From: Mycteria americana
Taxonomy: Eukaryota; Chordata; Aves; Ciconiiformes; Ciconiidae
Direction of reading: 5' to 3'
DNA length: 64,000 bases
Assembly: GCF_035582795.1 (NCBI RefSeq)
Contig: NC_134367.1
Coordinates: forward strand, 50,809,562 to 50,873,561
A program made the position numbers and the translations under genes. Positions 1-13,800 of the stretch are shown in pieces. How positions within the stretch are numbered: position 1 is the stretch's first letter; each line of letters begins with the position of its first letter. The notes below the pieces were generated by a model. That model was not told the origin of the DNA. It did no database searches and was given only the letters and a program-made list of their open reading frames with translations.

Positions 1-1016
1 TGAGTAGGTAACTTTTTAGGAAACGCAGACTTTCCACTGGCTGTGTCAGCAGCACACTGGTCACGACAGAGGAATAGGAGTGGCTGAATTGAGGAAGATT
101 TTTATCCTTATCAGCAGCACTGAGGTGGCAAATAGAAGCAATCAGGCCTTAAGCATGACAGCAATTTCTTTACTCTTCTCCAAACTCTGGAACATAATGC
201 ATAGCGACAAAGGAGATCAACACTCAAACTTTGAGAGACCTAAATTTTACTAATATGCACAAATTCTGAGCACAAGATGGCCTGACAGTTCACATACTGG
301 AATTGCCAGCAGTCGTGGCAGACTCTGCTTCCTCTTCTGCTTAGGTACCCCATAGAAAGATTAACAGCAGTTGTCCCTATTCTCTACCCTGGGAATTTTG
401 GCAACATGAAATTATCCAAAAGAGGACACTGCCAGGACCTACAGCACCACACAGTCCAATAAACAGGCAATCAACTGCTCACTCACACACACATTTTGTA
501 ACAAGCTCATAAACCTAAAAAGATCAGAAAAGCAGTAATCTATCTGCCACTTCATGCCTTTCCCCCAAGTCCACTAAGAGATTCCCCGAAAGCTTATGAA
601 CACTCACAATATTCCAAGTCACTGTGCTGAATTAGCACAAACATTATACTCTGAAGCACTGAAGTAATGAAACACAAGATTCTTGTCACGGCCCTGCCAA
701 TGCAGATCATCTATGACCTGCAATAACCTGAATATTCTAGTTCTGTGCACATTATGGGCAGGACTCCTGATCGTCCAGGCTAGGCAATTTTGCATATGCA
801 GATACACACAGTCATGTTCACTCTGACCAAATGAACCAAATGAGGCCTCTTATATAATTTTCAACACCAGAGTTCATGCTAAATTATTCTCACTGGCAAA
901 AATAAACAATTGCTGGACATTCTTTCCTCATAACTTAGTAAGCTTTTAAAAACAGGTAGGGTGGAGAGGGAGAAGGCAGCACAGCCTTAAGGATTACAAA
1001 CTCCTAAATTCCATGC

Positions 1017-1612
1017 TGTGCTGGTTTTGGCTGGGATAGAGTTAATTTTCTTCACAGTAGCTAGTATGGGGCTGTGTTTTGGATTTGTGCTGGAAACAGT
1101 GTTGATAACACAGGGACGTTTTTGTGACTGCTGAGCAGTGCTTACACAGGGTCAAGGCCTTTGCTGCTTCTCACCCCACCCCACCAGCGAGTAGGCTGGG
1201 GGTGCACAAGGAGTTGGGAGGGGACACAGCTGGGACAGCTGACCCCAGCTGACCAAAGGGATATCCCATACCATATGGCATCATGCTCAGCATATAAAGC
1301 TGGGGGAAGAGGATGAAGGAGCGGACGTTCGGAGTGATAGCATTTGACTTCCCAAGTAACCATTACATGTGCTGGAGCCCTGCTTTCCTGGAGATGGCTG
1401 AACACCTGCCTGCCGATGGGAAGGAGTGAATGGATTCCTTGTTTTGCTTTGCTTGGGTGCATGGCTTTTGCTTTACCTATTAAACTGTCTTTGTCTCAAC
1501 GCACGAGTTTTCTCACTTTTACCCATCTGATTCTCTCCCCCATCCCACTGCAGGGGGGAGTGAGCGAGCAGCTGTGTGGGGCTTAGTTGCCGGCTGGGGA
1601 TAAACCATGACA
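1017..1612 (+). mobile_element. Solo LTR of an endogenous retrovirus (ERVL-like)
   Basis: The 596-bp element starts TGTGCTGGTTTTGGCTGGGA and ends AAACCATGACA, flanked on both sides by the 5-bp direct repeat CATGC (1012-1016 and 1613-1617). TG...CA ends with a 5-bp target duplication are typical of ERVL-class insertions. A TATA box (TATAAA at 1293) and a poly-A signal (ATTAAA at 1479) place U3-R-U5 on the plus strand, antisense to RTN4IP1. No internal viral genes are present, so it is a recombined solo LTR. An 80-codon open frame inside it is not taken as a gene. I recognise this LTR type from bird genomes but cannot give its family name. Confidence 0.85.
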
Positions 1613-1773
1613 CATGCAAAACGTAGAAGTTAGGAACTGGAGCAAGTCAATTCTTAACTAGTTTTCCTCACTGTGACTCTCTCATTTTATTCTCTAATTG
1701 TGAACTACACCAGTTTTGAGTCAAAGCAGCACCTCTTTCACAACAAATAGCCAAATAACTGTTACTGACATAC

Positions 1774-1866
1774 CTTTCCAGAATCAACTAGTTCTGCTAT
1801 TTCATCCAAACTTGGGCCACTTGGCATAAAAAATGCCCACCGATAATGGACTCCTTTAAAGAGATG
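1774..1866 (-). CDS. RTN4IP1: RTN4IP1 coding exon 8
   Basis: This exon has 93 nt, exactly 31 codons, reading [19 protein letters not shown] then [12 protein letters not shown]. The acceptor is CTTTCTTGCAG and the donor is GTATGT. It is the last RTN4IP1 exon inside the window. Intron 8 runs left past position 1. Confidence 0.94.
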
Positions 1867-4800
1867 CTGCAAGAAAGATCACAAATATATTTAAAAATCA
1901 TGAGAGGAAACTGAAATGGGAACTAAAATTAATGACAGCAGCACTAGAGAAGTAACTTATGGAAAAGACATGGAAATTATATGCTAGTGTCTGAAAAAAA
2001 TGTCACCTAAGCATGTGGATTAAATGTACAGACAGGGATGTTGCATTACCACAATAGGATCAGGGTGAATTTTGTGTCCAATTGCACAAGTCAGCTAGTT
2101 GAGAAAAACAACCACCTTGTCTCTGCAGCTAGAACAGCATTATTTGTTACATAACAGAGAAATGGTGCTATATGTTTATAGGCATTCACAAAGGGGGTGA
2201 AATAAAACCTAGCAATGTGACATTTAGAACCTTCCACCTTAGTGTCAGTGATTAAATTTTCCACCGTCACATCTGCCAAAGTCCTCACTGTCCAATGACA
2301 GATGGCAGCTCACGTAAAAAGCATTTTGGGAAGATCTCACAAGCACAAGTCAAGAGCACCTCCTCTGAGTAAGTCATAATAGGAATAAGAGGGCCAGATG
2401 ATTTTTAATACATGGCATACAATGCTCCTCATCATGGAAACATGCACACTGAGAAATAATATTACATTATTTCTTCCCAGCCTTTTAATTTTGTTTTTGA
2501 GCTTTCCTTTGAAAGTATCGGTGCAAGACTTAGAATCTCATTCAACCATGCCACCACAGGAATACCATGGCAACTGCCTGAAAAGCATTCATTTGGAGAG
2601 AAAGTACACATGTTGAGAGAAGAAAAAGAGAAGTTCTAAAAAGCCTCACTGATCTGGCCACTGGCTGAACATTTTAAGACCCACTTACAAAAACTAGAAA
2701 AATCAGTATCACCATCCAGACACATGAACATGAAAGAGTGAAAGACTTTCTAGCCACCCTCAACCACTTTTATTACTCTCTGGTGCTGGAATAGGATGAA
2801 GAGAATCAGTCATGGAACAACATTTTGAAAGAAAGCCTGACCAGCCTAAAGCAAGTAGCAAAATTACCCTCACTTCAATGAGGCAGGGATTTGCTCTGTT
2901 TACTATGAAACACTAGCTGTCAGCAGGACTCACTAGGGAGGCCATACAGAAAAGCCCACAATGAAAAGCACAATAAGGAATCAAAACTTCAAAGCACTCC
3001 AAACTACCACATACACCAATCAGCACCACCCCAACACATTTTTTTTTCAGTGCAAGAAAGAAGAATAAAAACGCATCTGAAGTATACTTAATGATATATG
3101 AGGAAAATAATACAGATGAGCCACATGACTAGCATCCAAGCCACAAAGGAAGCCACTAGAGTACCACATAATATTAAACTATATAGGATTTTGTCAAATA
3201 CCTTTACAGTTTTGGAACCAACAGTGACTCCTGTTTGTAACATGCCATCAGCCACTCCAAGTTTGTCCATATTGATCAAGAAAGGTGTCACTAAGGTAAC
3301 GTATGTTGCTCCTGACCATTTCTTCAGGAGATCTAGAGCCCACTTCTCAGTGGATCCACCAACATTATCTAGGATGAAATCAAATCTGCAGACATGTAAA
3401 GAACATGTTTAAAATCATCATATGGGGAAAATAATTTCATCATAATTAAGCTAATTCGTATGAGAAATTGGCTAGTTTACATTTCTACATATCACCGCAA
3501 TGCATTAAAATAACTGCCTGCCAAGACAGTAGCAAGAAAGTCCCAAGACTTCAGCTAAATCCCAGCTTTACTGTACAATGGGAGTTAAATTTACAGGTTA
3601 TTGCCCATTCACTGCACAGCAGACACAGGCTATTTAGATAACTTAAACTGCTCTTAAAGTCCAAAAAGCAGACTCTTAGATGCACAACTACATTTTCTAT
3701 TCGCTTAAACCCTTCTAGAACTCTATCTCTTCAGCCCGCCCACTGAGACTACACTGGAACAGTCTTGAGGTCTGGTCCTAGCATTGAACAATATGCTATG
3801 CGCATGTAAAAACTAGTCGGGACTCACGCCCTGACTAGGAACATCTCCTGTACATGCTGTACTCAGGTGAAAGTTGGTTCCCGTGGCCAAAGTTACATAA
3901 ACAAATTACTCTAACCCTTATCTCCTCACATCTTTCCTGTGACCCAACTCTCAGCTTCACTTCCAAGTCTTTTTTGACCTCCTTATTTGTTTTGGGACCA
4001 TTTTACCTTTACTGACAGTTCTTTTCTTCATATCTCCCTACTCAACGTAGAACCTAACAATGGAAAGGGTCTAAAACCTTCCCGCTGTGGAATGGGTATG
4101 TGCAGCCTCTGGCAACATGCCACAGTTTCAGCGTTCCTTCTCATTATCCCAGCATGTGAGTCTGTAAAGGCTGAATAGGGCAACAGGGAGCTACGCACCT
4201 ATTCTGTTAGATGCACAGCTCATTCGCATTTGTAAATTTCCAGCAATCTCCAGATTGCAATCATGTATACACACATGTAGACATGTATACACACATACAC
4301 TGAATCTAAATAACCTACAAATAAGAGGGAAAATACTTTATGCAAATTAAATAGAAATGTTCTTATCTCTGGAAAGACAGTTTTCCTGCCTGTCTTCCAA
4401 GCATATGATTTCATGTTACAGTTCAGTCAACCTAACAGTTAGTTGCCAACAAGAGAAATTAAAATCATGAAAACTAATGCTCCAGGAAAAACTAGCTCAC
4501 CATGGAGTCTGAAGAGTCAGTACCACTGAAAAGGGGAGGGAAGCAGGGCCATCCCCCTCACTATACCTGACTGATCGGCTTAGCTATATCATAAAACTGC
4601 ACCCTAAGACAGTGCTGTTGATAGCTCCTAAAAAGGGTCACCTGCTAGAATGGGTGTCTAGCATTTAAGATGTTGAATTGCACAAAGGCAAATTTAGCAC
4701 TGCTTGCAAACTGCTAAGTTAGTTGCTGCACATCCTCCACCTACAGACAGTGCCAGTACCCTCGCAGATGACCTCAGGCCTGCTGACAATCGCACCACAG

Positions 4801-7800
4801 TTAAAGGGCACGTGCCTTCTTAGCACACTTATCAGTAAGATTCTTTCATAGATTGAACAGCTTCTATTTCCCCTCCCAGAAAGTTAACTCAATCTAGCTA
4901 AAAAGAGCAGTGTAAATACCATATTCAAATACAAGTCACAGTAGACTTAAGTTTAAACAGATGGAAAGATTACAAAAGCAAAAAAGACTTCAGTTCTAGA
5001 GAAAACCCCTAAGCTAATTTAAACATAACTGCTGTGACAAAATAACTGTGATTGTTTATCAGAGGCAGCCATACCCAATGTTACAGAAGAGAAATTTACT
5101 CCCAGTTGAGTTGCAGTGACTAAAGACCTTCAGGCAAGTCACTTAACTGCTTCATGACACAGTTCCCCCCTCTACAAGATCAATTTTACTATTTACTAAC
5201 CTCACACAGGATTTCTGAGACTTATTTTAATTTATTCATGCTTTGTAAATGCTCCAAGATCCTTGGATGGAAGCTGACAAAACTGTTCAAATCACAGTCA
5301 TTGAAGAGAAGCATGTGAAAGTGAGCTTGCCTCCACAAGCCCAATTAACTGGCTTAGTCTTACAATGAAATCTGTGCTTGGGATACTCACTTGGCAAACT
5401 GCATTCAAAAAAGGCCGGGATGAATTTGCTTTACAAAGTAACGCTTTAGAAATGGGGGGAAAAAAAAAAAACAACCAAAAAAAAGGGAGTTCTGATAGAT
5501 TGGAGTCAAGCAATCAAAAGGCAGAAGGTCTGACCCCCAACTCCTTCATCTCAGTATTAAGCAACACAAACACGTACAAGGGTAAAGTTTTAAGTTGCTC
5601 TTCCAGATTTCCAGATTTGTAATCAATCACATCATCCGCTCCAAGCTTTTTCATCAGTGTGCTGGCATCATGAGAACAAACTGCTGTCACGTGAGCACCC
5701 CAGGCCTTCACTAGCTAAAAACAAGTATAAAAAAAAAATAGAAGTCCAAAGTTTAAAATTTAGTGAAACATTGAGAACAACTTAAAAAGCCAAAGTCTCA
5801 TTATATTTATATAACAAATGAGCACCTTTAGTAGGGAGTGGGGAGACTGTGTTCCAACACAGGGTAACTTGTCACACATCCCACAGATAAACAATGGTTA
5901 GAACTTATCAATATTTAAGCAGGTGTGGGGGAAGGGGGAGTTGGTGTGGAGGAAGGAGGGTGGTTTTTTAATGCCACTTACAGATATCAGGTCTCAGGAT
6001 AAATAAGGCTTCAAATAAAATACTCAGTTTGCCATCTGAATTCGTCAGCTAAATGTGTACCAAGAGGTATTGTCCAAGTTACCAATCTACAAAACTATCA
6101 CCAGATCAACCATTAAATATTTTTAAATATTGAAAATGAAAACATTTCATATTCCTACCTGCTTATTAAGTATTTCATATATCTATCTCACTGTAAATAG
6201 CTTAAATATTAATAATGAGAAAAAGAAGGAAGTCATCTCTGATTTATCACAGGGAGGATGTCAGGTTAGCTTCTACTCCAAAAGCTAGAGCAAAGTAAAG
6301 GATTTTTGCTAGTTATTTATCTCTTTTGTAATCTAATTTTTCATTCACAGTAATCTTTTTTACATTTATTCTGGATTAATTAATGTAGTTTACTCAGGAT
6401 TAATCAGGTAGAAATTGCAACTAGTCAGTGGTTGGTCAGCCTTTCGTACTGATCTAATTTAGCCACCTGCTTTATCATGGATCAAGCAAATAGCATACCA
6501 CTAAAAATTCTCCTGTAAGCCTCTTTAAAACCACTGTGTTTATGGTCTAGTAACATGGAACGCAGTGATGCAATCACCCAACTTCTGTATTTTTTTCATA
6601 TTCTCAAGAGAAAGATGTTTCAGCATGAGATGACACCGATTAGAATCAAAATCCCCAAATTAAATGAGAGCATGAAAAGAGGATGTTCCACAACTAATGC
6701 ATCAATAAAAGAGCATGTTGACTCTCCAAAGTTTAGAGCTACTGGAATGAAGACAGACAAAAGGGCAGCAGGGCAAAGACAGTGAGGGAAAGCCAATCTA
6801 AGCCACTGTGCTTTACATACACTGCACGTAAAAGCCTGGTGCCTCTCGTATCGTTTGACCACCTACAACGGTTATGGTAGATGATACATTCTCCATCAGT
6901 TTTTCTACTCATACACCAAGTTCTTTTCATATTTATGGAGCAGAGCTGACTGAAAGATAATGAAAACAGGCTACATATTTCAAGTTACACCAGTTAGAGA
7001 TTTCCTGCACGCCAACTGTGAAACACAATCTTTCACTACCTACACTCACAACTCCTTTCTTTGAAAGTCCCTGCTTACTACTTTAAACTAATACAATGTA
7101 ACAAATGGAAAGCAATAAATCTGAAAATATTTCACTTTTGGAAATATCAATCAGATTCATCAGACAGATCGATCAGTAGCTTGCTATTCCACTGTTCCTT
7201 CCCTCAATTCCCTTCCGTTAATTTTTTTTTTCATATTGAATAGTTTGAAGATGCGTCCTGGGCATGCTGGTTTATATTACCTGTACAGCAAATGTACCAA
7301 CTCCTCCTGAAGCTCCTAATATTAATACTCTGTAAGAGAAAATTAAAATATATTAAATAGTTGTTTAAATAAACTCTATAGTAACTACGTATTCTAATGC
7401 TTCTTATACATCTGTGACACCAAATTATTTTAAGCAAAAGATTGTATTTGTCATTCCATGTTACTTAGTGGTTAACTCTTCAGATAGCCAGTAATGTGAC
7501 TTAACATTGCTCATCATGTTTCCTGTGCCAAGAGCATTATCTCAGCACAGCCAAAGAGACTCCCTCACATGTGCTTTCCACTAAAACCAGGCAGTGGAGC
7601 TGTCAGGCAGTAACATTTATCATGCAAAAGCCCTGTCCCTGTCCTCATTTTCCCAAACACAATTGCTTAGTTTGGGACAAAATCAGTTACGAGTCTTTCT
7701 GTCTCCCAGACTCCACTGTCATAACTCCTAAAGAAAAAATCTGATTCACCAACATTTTACACAAATTGGTGTTATCTAAGAGAAAAAGTGGTTTAGTATC

Positions 7801-10800
7801 ACATTATTTAGGGAGACTGGGAACTTCAGAATATATGGAACATAATTTTCCCATATTGAATAATATTTATCTAAAACAAAGACAAAAATACAATGAAGTC
7901 GCCTCACCATAAACAAGTTCTATTAAATTAAGGTATGTGCCTTTTCCTTTAGAAAAATGGCAGTAGAATTTTTCTAGTTCAGTACATCTCAACAAGAGCC
8001 TGTAAATGCCAGGTTGTGGAAACTGGCACACAAGCAAGAAAATGGAAGAGGATATTACCAAATTACTAGCAAGTGAGATTTCATTTTAACTGAACACACT
8101 ACCCTAAATTTGATAAAAATGAATGCAAGTTTAGTGGTGTGAGAACCTTACTGCTAGCAGCCTAATCACTGCTCAAAAATTTCATCCGGATATTTTATTA
8201 AATAACTAAACTTCAGAAAGGTAATTAGTAAGAAAGCCTTGCTGCTGAAGCTACAAACAGTGCTTGGACTTTGGACCCATTTGCTAATTCTAGGACAAAA
8301 GGAAGATCCAAGATGAAGTCTTGGCATAGGACTGGGGAACATCATGTTTCTCAGAACTTCTGTTTGCCAGAAAAATTTCAGTATCTTCAGAAGCTGTTGA
8401 TGTTCCTGTTTTAAATCTCACTGTGCTGGATGTTGAAGGAAATTGCTTTTTGCAGTGCAAAATTGTACTATACAATCTGGAATCTCAGTTTACAAAAATT
8501 CTTTGAAGTAACCTAAGAGATTTGGCTTTGGTCACAGTATCCATTTAAAAATTCTTCCTCTTTTGTAACTTATCAGCTTCTGTTCCCTCCTATTTCACTG
8601 ATCCAAGCTGCAAAATTCAGATTAAGAATTTGAAACCACAATGCCTGCAGCTTTTAAATCTGCCAAAAAGTACTTATCCTCAGAACCATGCTTCCAACGA
8701 CAGATGCCTGAAGCAACCTTCATATTTAGATTTTATTATACTTGAAAAGGCTCAGGGATGCTACACTCAAGATACTGGGTTAAGCCCATCTTTATCCTTA
8801 CAAAGGACAGTCACAATTAAATCCTTTCACAAAAACCTTGTCAAACTGCCTTTCCAATTTTACTCCTTGCTTAAAGGGTATTTCTTCCACTACAAATTTT
8901 GGAGAAAGCTGTAGTTTTAAAATGTACATTTTGCTCACGGATTTACCTACATTATCAGTTTTGTGGAGCTGCTTGGCTAGGACTTTTTTTTACTTTCCTC
9001 TTCAGTAAAAGCCCTTGAGATACTTCAGGTAGAAATACTTTCCAGATTTGGTTTGTTCCTATGTTATGTGGGCTATTTTCTCACAAACTTAATTATTAAA
9101 ACTCTCTCCATACATTGTGACTTTAAGAAAGCTCTTTGCTTTAGAGACAAACTATGTGCCACAGCTCAACAGATCAGCATTTTTACAGCACTGAGGACAG
9201 CAAGACACATTGTTTGGCACAACACAAGGAAGCGGGGAAGCGTTTGAAGGTGCAGGACTTGTTAGGATGGTACTGAGGGACCACAGAAGGTGGAAAGTGC
9301 CAAAGCAGGTACAGTTTTGTTTGCATTGCCTCGGGAAAACACAGCCAGGAGAAAACATATCAGAGAAACTACCTGTTTCACTGCAAAGGTAAGCTCAGGA
9401 GTAAACTAACATATAAACATGTGCACAAGGGACTAAACTAACAAATTATTTGACCTGAACAGAGATCCAAGAGAACCAATTCTCTCAAAAGAACAAAACA
9501 AATGTTCATACCCCAGGCTTTGCTCCCTTCTGACAGAGGCACATAATTCAAGCCAGCATACACCAAGCCCCCTATGAGGCTCTAACAGTTCAAATGATCA
9601 GAGTCAGCAGATCTCTTCAGATGAGCATACCATGGCATTTGAGAGTTTAGCTCTTCCCCCTGGGACCTGCTTGGAACTATGGTGTGGTCATAAACTAGCA
9701 TCAGAGAGCCAGGACCTGTTTCATCTGTGTGTCCCCACCACAAAAGACTCAGGGGGTGGGGAGTGGGTGGTACAGATCAAGGACTAACATTTTCTCCAGA
9801 TTATAAACAACTAACAATTTTCAGTGGCTCAGCTATATACCAAATAAAAAATGTTATATTTATTGTATATATATAAAATTGATATATTTATTTAAAATTA
9901 AATTCCATTTAATTATGCCAACAAAACATCCCTAAGAGATTTATTCCTTTATCAAGAAGCATTTACCCTATCAAGAAGTTTTACAACCTACACTCACTTT
10001 GTACTTCTCAATAGATAAAATAACACACAGACTTTGAAAAAAATATTTTCTTGGGGTATTATATCATTCAAATTTTCATTGTAACAATATAAATCAGGAC
10101 TGTACGTTTAATAGCTTACAGTAACAGAATCTAGCATCTCTGCCCAGCATACTTAAACATATAAAATATGGACTCTGTATTTATATAAAAGACCTTTACT
10201 TAACATAAATGTTTTCAAGAACTTCTCAAATTGTCAGGTTTGTTTTTATCATGTCTTCTGTGAATACAGCAAGCAAGATATTTAACAGCTATTGTTGAAC
10301 AAGCATACCCCCTTTCTACTGAAACAGGACACTGGCACATATGAGAAGCTCTCCAGGTATTATCCACAGAGAACTTCAAAACAACAGAATAATTCTGAAC
10401 ATTTTGGATAACAAGAACATTCACTTTTAGCTTGTGCATGAATATTGACGTAAATTACAGTGGTATAGGATAAAAGTTATGCAGAAACATGAAGCAGGAG
10501 ACATCACGAACAATGTGAGCACACTTCAGGCAACTGGTAAAAACAAAATTTGTGACAAGTTGTGTGCAGATGCAGCAGATGTTCCTGTCAGATCAACATA
10601 CAGTCAGACGTTGGACTGTTAGCGAGTATTTCTCGTTAGCCCACCCTTCCACCTTAAAGAGGCAAAGAAAACAATACACACCAATAGAAAAATCTTGCTG
10701 TTTCTAAGATGTCTTAACACTGCAATAAAGTATCAGTGAAGTAGCTTTCATCAAGGGATACAGCTGCTCTTTCAAAGTAAGACACACTCTTGTGTGTATA

Positions 10801-13800
10801 TACACCCTTCTACATAGCTATTTACATACACCTACAGGAGACAAAAAGGCCAACATAAAATCACTTATGTAGGTAACTTCTTACCAAACATATTAAATTA
10901 TTTCAAGAAATTAAGAAACATGTAAATTCTTGTCTTTTGAAATTATTGCCTTGAGGGAGTAATCTAAAGTTCATGGAATATACTTTTGCACAGCCTCTTC
11001 AATGCATTTTATGTATTTTCCTACAATAAATTTTTCAGGAGAAAAAAGCTACCATCACGTAAGTCATTCTCTACTGTTTTTACAATTCAAAACTTCTAGA
11101 TGGGAAACATCATAATTTTATAAGTACATTAAAATGTTTTTTGCTGACAGAGTAATTAAATATTTATTGGGAACATAAAAGTAAATGTTAAATGTAAAGA
11201 CACGATATAAATGCAGTTTGAATTTCACCTTTAACAATCTAAACACTTACCTGAAGATTGGAAGGATACTTTAAAGAAGGTTAGTCTATCAATATATCTT
11301 TAGGTTAATTCTATTTACGTGTGAAAGTTAAGATAATAAAAAAATTCTAAATACTGAAAAATAAAAGGGAAGGCAATGTATCTAGAATTTTATCACTAGC
11401 TGGAAGTTAATTTCAATGACATGTCTTTGAAATTGCTTTAAATTTTGCAATGTCATTTTCTCAAAACATTGTTTATCTTTAGAACAAACAACTACTTGAT
11501 ATTGTCATGATGAAATTTACCATGACATATGAACAACCACTCAATCTATTATCTTCTAAAGATGTGCGTGAAGAATTTCAATAAATCTAGTGTCCTCTGC
11601 AATGTGTTGCATTACAACAGTAACACCCAAGATAAGAGGAGGTCAGGCATCTAGGCTCCTATTGCCGAATTATCACTTTATGACCTAAATTTTTGGTGCA
11701 GTGTAGTAATTTTAATGATTATTTTTCAATTCTGGTATTTTTACTTTTGCCCTTCTTTCCATTCTGAACATTTTGCTATCTACTTACACAAACATTCAAA
11801 GGCCAAAATAACTGCAAATTTCAATCGTCAGGAGAAAAATGGTATCTGCTCCAATCTTTCAATGCATTTTTCCTCTTTCTGTCCTCCATCTGCCATTGTC
11901 AGATTAACAGGCTGATAAACAAAGCCAATTTTTCTGTTTGATTTGGCTGCTCGTCTTGCACATTTTCCTCTTCTCTTCTGCGTTCCTGACCTATCAAAGT
12001 TCTGGCCTACACGTCAAATGAGATCCATTTTTTTCTAAAAATCTGGAAAACCAGTCTGTTCCAAATGGCCCACGCAGGCAGGTACTGAGTGAACCACACC
12101 TCTGTGGCTGAGAGGGCTTTTTGTGACTTGCCAAAATAACTCAGAGAGGATATTAAATCTGGATACCTGTCCTAGAAGGAAGAAAGGCAAAGTCCCTATA
12201 AATTCCCAGACATACCATCCTTAAATTCTCTACATAGTCCTATATATTGGATATACATTGGACTACCTCTATATAGTCACTATATAGAGGAAGCGAGCAG
12301 CAAGTGACTAGGTACACTTCAGTTAGGGTCCTTGTCCGAGTCTCCCTCTAAAGAAGCCTCTCTCTCAGCAGTTGTGTAGATTGAACCTAGCATCTTCAGG
12401 CCAGCTGGTGTCTGTGAACGTTATGATATAACAGTCTTCATCACTGTTGGACATGTCTTAGAAGCAGCTAATCAATACAAAAACGAAACACTAAGTTTTA
12501 GCACCAGAACTATTTACTTACCTTTTCCCGCTACAATTACTTTGGTTTAGTCCTCCAACTTGGTTAACTGCAGACCACGCTGTGAGACCTACATATGGTA
12601 AGGAGGCAGCTTCTGTGTGACGGAGACGCTTTGGCTTAAAAGACACCTGAAATAAAATCAATCATATCTAAGGCACACAGCAGATCCTACGTGACGCTGA
12701 AATATTTAAACAAGCTTTACTGCATTGCAGATTGTGTATTCTACATTTTCAACTATCTTCATAACTAGCTGGAGTCTAAATCAATCCAAGCACCAAGAAA
12801 TACACAGTTACTTAGACACTGAAGAAAAAAAAATGCCAGTCTTCACAATTTTGGGGTTTTGTCAGCCACATTTTTGAAGGTTTACCTCATTTCCACTAGC
12901 TACCACAAACTCTGACAGAGTGCCCTGTTTCCACGGAGGAATTGCTGCCCACACCTAAAACCAAACAGAAAACAACTATCAATTTTTGTGACTTTGTACA
13001 TGATGGTACCTACACAGAAAAGTTTTCTTCATTAAAGAAGTCTTTTTTCCAATTTGCAGAATGTCTTCACTATTGCTTATCAGAAACCAGTTTTAGCTTA
13101 CTCTTTACACAAAAAACATCACAAGACTGACTAAATGAAGGACTGCAGAGCTATGTAAATAAATTGTACCATACTGTGTATAAGACATAATTTTTCAAAA
13201 ACCCCAAACTACTTCCATGCCAAGAAAGCCCAGACTGGAGGGGATGGAGTGGGGAGGAATTTGCTATACTAAAAGTGAATTTGCTATACTAAAATAGAAT
13301 TTGCTATACTAAAACTGGTGAAACGTGAAAGCAACTGGTGAAGGTGAAAGCAAACAATATCAGCATTTATGTGGGGACTCACAAAGTGGTTCCTGGGTTA
13401 TGCAAGAGTTCCTATCCTAACTAAGTTACTCAAGAAAAAAAAAACAACTGATCCCTTCCTGTTAAAATTCTATCTTCAGTCAAAAATGAAGCAGCATCTT
13501 GAGTGTGCACTTATAAATAAATAAATTCCTCTCTTGCTACCACTGAAATGGACCAAAAATGAAAAAACAGAAGGGAAATTAACTTGCAGAAGCAAGTCTG
13601 GGAAATACTATGTTTTTCAAAGAAAAAAGGTAGGGAAGAAAGCATTCTAGGAATTTACTGCCAGATAGTCCTCATTCAGAGTGCAACAACATAAAAAAAA
13701 ATAATTTTCTTAAGAGGAAAATGAAAGCTGAACATCTCATAGTATATTTTAACTATACATTTTAGAAAAAGAGATTGGTGGTATCACCTCATCTCCAGGT

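Larger units (their letters stand above)
1867..12521. other. RTN4IP1 introns 4-7 (apart from exons 5-7): mostly unique AT-rich DNA
   Basis: These introns are AT-rich and lack obvious interspersed repeats. I see short simple AT-rich or CA-type tracts near 4260-4300, 9850-9900 and 10790-10810, a G-rich tract near 5930-5960, and the palindrome at 12235-12290 listed separately. No RNA gene or extra coding exon is recognised. Confidence 0.6.

Noticed and set aside
1..1011. Search for the last RTN4IP1 exon
   Set aside because: No minus-strand segment resembles the expected C-terminal end of the family with an AG acceptor, so the exon is taken to be outside the window.
1142..1586. Open frames of 106 and 80 codons within the LTR
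   Set aside because: They lie in LTR control sequence, on opposite strands, and resemble no retroviral protein.
5930..5965. G-rich tract as a G-quadruplex
   Set aside because: Only two or three clear G-runs of adequate length; spacing is irregular.
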